Shown in pieces: positions 5,154 to 6,867 of a stretch of DNA of 6,867 nt. Below the pieces are notes generated by a model. The model saw nothing but the letters and a program-made list of their open reading frames with translations. It was not told where the DNA came from and made no database searches. How positions within the stretch are numbered: position 1 is the first letter of the stretch; each line of letters opens with the position of its first letter. Source of the stretch: Gammaproteobacteria bacterium (lineage in GTDB: Bacteria > Pseudomonadota > Gammaproteobacteria > Chromatiales > Chromatiaceae); the NCBI GenBank assembly GCA_030594925.1, contig JAUVEG010000069.1, positions 1 to 6,867 of the forward strand. Reading direction: 5' to 3'. The translations under genes were made by a program, and so were the position numbers.

Positions 5154-6170
5154 ATGCCGGCGGTGAAAATGCAACCCCTTCAAACACAGTACAGGCTGGC
5201 GTTGTTCACATTTGTGCTTGCTTTCTGCGTCATCCTGATTGGCGCTTATGTGCGCCTCTCCGATGCAGGACTTGGCTGCCCGGACTGGCCCGGCTGTTAT
5301 GGAAAGATGGTGGCTCCGGCAGATCAAACTATGATCGATGCCAGTTTTAGCGGGCGACCGCTGGATAGTGGCAAAGCCTGGAAGGAGATGATTCACCGCT
5401 ATCTGGCGGGCACTCTCGGTGTTGCGATTTTGCTGCTGGCAGTCATCGCCTGGCGACATCGCAAACAGGATCATCAACCCCTGCTGCTTCCCTCGATATT
5501 ATTGCTGCTGGTGATCTTCCAGGCGGCGCTGGGTATGTGGACCGTCACCCTGCTGGTCAAACCGGCGATCGTCACTGCACACCTGCTGGGGGGATTTGCT
5601 ACCCTTGTGCTGCTGTGGCTACTGGTGCTGCAGCTCAAGCCTGCTGCCGCCACATCTGCCGGCTCGAACCACGTGCCCGCGCGGGAGCGCAAACTGCTCG
5701 TCATTTCCCTGGTCGTGGTGGTTTTGCAAATCACTTTGGGTGGCTGGACCAGCACCAATTATGCGGCGCTGGGCTGTGTTGAGTTCCCAACCTGCTATGC
5801 CGGAGAGTGGTGGCCAACAATGGATTTCAGGGAGGGCTTTGTCATCTGGCGGGGATTAGGCGTGAATTATGAATTCGGCGTGCTGGATCTCGATGCGAGA
5901 ACCGCCATTCACATGGTGCATCGCATGGGCGCTGTGATCACGCTTGTTATTGTCGGTTTGCTGTCATTTCGTCTGCTGCGCACAGAGTCATCCACGCTGC
6001 GCAAGTCTGGCATGTTGCTGTCGGGCGTACTGCTGCTGCAGATCGCCCTGGGGATCACCAATGTGCTGGGACATCTGCCGCTGCCGGTGGCAGTCGCGCA
6101 CAATGGAGTGGCGGCGCTGCTGTTGCTCACACTCATTTCAATTTTCTGGTTTACACGATCTCATGAATGA
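5154..6170 (+). CDS. ctaA: Heme A synthase (COX15/CtaA family)
   Basis: Inner-membrane enzyme that oxidises the C8 methyl of heme O to a formyl group, giving heme A for aa3 oxidase. The protein has 338 residues and about eight helices in two similar halves. All hallmark residues are present. The four heme-ligand histidines are H81 (EMIHRYLAGTLG), H143 (IVTAHLLGGFATL), H256 (HMVHRMGAVITL) and H316 (VAVAHNGVAALLL). Two outer-loop cysteine pairs are C42/C48 (GLGCPDWPGCYG) and C208/C214 (ALGCVEFPTCYAGEWWP). The start is set at ATG 5154 (MPAVKMQPLQTQYRL) with a weak AGAG site; ATG 5169 is possible. A longer frame reaching 4947 is rejected because it would read antisense through the neighbouring gene. 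It is separated from ctaB by the opposite-strand oxidase-like gene, whereas in Pseudomonas, as I recall, the two are adjacent. It overlaps the SCO gene by 8 nt, so the two are probably co-transcribed. Confidence 0.96.
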   Translation: MPAVKMQPLQTQYRLALFTFVLAFCVILIGAYVRLSDAGLGCPDWPGCYGKMVAPADQTMIDASFSGRPLDSGKAWKEMIHRYLAGTLGVAILLLAVIAWRHRKQDHQPLLLPSILLLLVIFQAALGMWTVTLLVKPAIVTAHLLGGFATLVLLWLLVLQLKPAAATSAGSNHVPARERKLLVISLVVVVLQITLGGWTSTNYAALGCVEFPTCYAGEWWPTMDFREGFVIWRGLGVNYEFGVLDLDARTAIHMVHRMGAVITLVIVGLLSFRLLRTESSTLRKSGMLLSGVLLLQIALGITNVLGHLPLPVAVAHNGVAALLLLTLISIFWFTRSHE

Positions 6171-6843
6171 ACAACTCATTTCATCCAAACACAGTGGCGG
6201 AAAAAAACTCGCTATCATTCTTGTCAGTATGCTGGCATTTATTACGGGGTTCCTGATCTGGCGGCAATTTCCGGTATCGGTCGAGGCGCCGCGACCACAG
6301 AGTGTCATTCAGACTCAAAGCGCCACGCTGCTTCCGCAACTGAAAACTTTGCCACCTTTCTCGCTCACAGATCAGCATGGCCGGCCGTTCACCAATGAAA
6401 CCCTGCAGGGGCACTGGACATTTCTCAATTTTGGTTATACGCATTGCCCAGACATCTGTCCGACAACCCTCGCCATGCTCGGCGCTATGGATAAACAGTT
6501 GCTGCCTGCCAGGGAATCGACCCGATACCAGGTGGCCTTCATTTCCATCGACCCTGAGCGGGACAGCCTGCAAAGGCTGGCGGAGTATATCGATTATTTC
6601 GAACCTTCATTTCTGGGGGTGACAGGGGATGACAGTGAACTCAAGAGACTCACGCAGCCACTGGGAATTCTCTATGCAAAAGTGGTAACGGAAAAGAGCG
6701 CCATGGGTTACGTCATGGATCACTCTACTTCAATCATACTCATAGATCCGCAGGGGCAATATCATGCCTTGTTTAGCCCGCCCCATGATCCGGGAGTGAT
6801 GGCGGATGATTTTCTGGCGATTGCAAAAAACTTTAGAGAATAA
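6163..6843 (+). CDS. SCO1/SenC family copper chaperone
   Basis: Membrane-anchored thioredoxin-fold protein of the SCO1/SenC/PrrC family; it supplies copper to, and reduces cysteines of, the CuA site of oxidase subunit II, on the periplasmic side. The protein has 226 residues. An N-terminal helix spans about 15-33, followed by a linker and the SCO domain: FSLTDQHGRPFT (66-77), WTFLNFGYTHCPDICPTTL (85-103) with the CxxxC copper pair C95/C99, FISIDPERD (126-134), and the third ligand H187 in YVMDHSTSIILIDPQG (183-198). The ligand set is complete, unlike the SCO-like protein at 1819-2463. The start at 6163 lies inside the last codons of ctaA (8-nt overlap), without a clear Shine-Dalgarno site, suggesting coupled translation. 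TAA at 6841 is followed by TAG. Nothing is recognisable in the remaining 24 bases. A specific symbol (senC, sco1, prrC) is not assigned. Confidence 0.95.
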   Translation: MNEQLISSKHSGGKKLAIILVSMLAFITGFLIWRQFPVSVEAPRPQSVIQTQSATLLPQLKTLPPFSLTDQHGRPFTNETLQGHWTFLNFGYTHCPDICPTTLAMLGAMDKQLLPARESTRYQVAFISIDPERDSLQRLAEYIDYFEPSFLGVTGDDSELKRLTQPLGILYAKVVTEKSAMGYVMDHSTSIILIDPQGQYHALFSPPHDPGVMADDFLAIAKNFRE

Positions 6844-6867
6844 TAGTTGCGGCAGGGGTATTATCAA

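Noticed and set aside
3730..5166. A 478-codon open frame on the + strand, antisense to the oxidase-like gene
   Set aside because: Its product is extremely rich in Gln, His and Arg with no recognisable domain or helix pattern, as expected from reading antisense to Leu/Ala/Gly-rich membrane codons. The minus-strand product has clear oxidase motifs.
5119..5187. Extension of the oxidase-like gene to ATG 5187 on the minus strand
   Set aside because: It would add 23 hydrophilic residues overlapping the start of ctaA. ATG 5118 gives a normal-length subunit I N-terminus.

Overview
The window is almost entirely a cytochrome c oxidase (aa3-type) structural and assembly locus from a proteobacterium, most likely a gammaproteobacterium. 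The evidence is the order COX3, DUF2909 (opposite strand), SURF1, thioredoxin-fold protein, heme biosynthesis genes and SCO. From memory this closely follows the Pseudomonas cox cluster (coxB-coxA-ctaG-coIII-DUF2909-SURF1-hypothetical-ctaA-ctaB-senC). The genus cannot be read from the sequence.

Layout. 1..672 (+) is the 3' part of cytochrome c oxidase subunit III; its beginning, and presumably coxB/ctaD/ctaG, lie before the window. 784..1002 (-) is a small twin-transmembrane DUF2909 protein facing COX3. From 1091 a tightly packed forward run follows: SURF1, a membrane-anchored SCO-like thioredoxin-fold protein and heme O synthase (ctaB), with 4-nt and 14-nt overlaps. 3371..3708 is a gene-free gap between convergent genes. 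It holds two imperfect inverted repeats that look like interspersed (REP/MITE-like) elements, plus a short palindrome. 3709..5118 (-) encodes a 469-residue, 12-helix protein resembling subunit I of a B-type (ba3-like) heme-copper oxidase. It is transcribed divergently from heme A synthase (ctaA, 5154..6170 +), with only 35 bp between the start codons. SCO1/SenC (6163..6843 +) overlaps the end of ctaA by 8 nt.

How the parts fit. CtaB farnesylates heme B to heme O and CtaA oxidises heme O to heme A. SURF1 helps insert heme A into subunit I, and SCO delivers copper to the oxidase (classically CuA of subunit II). COX3 is a core subunit. The thioredoxin-fold protein and the DUF2909 protein are habitual but poorly characterised companions.

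The most unusual element is the gene at 3709..5118. It keeps the histidines expected to hold two hemes (H69, H349, H351) and the first CuB histidine (H218). It has no histidine at all between residues 218 and 349, so the TM7 His-His pair of CuB is missing, and the active-site tyrosine position (H+4 in TM6) is Phe222. It is therefore unlikely to be an ordinary O2 or NO reductase. Its position between ctaB and ctaA makes a role in heme A handling, heme sensing or electron transfer to CtaA a reasonable but untested hypothesis.
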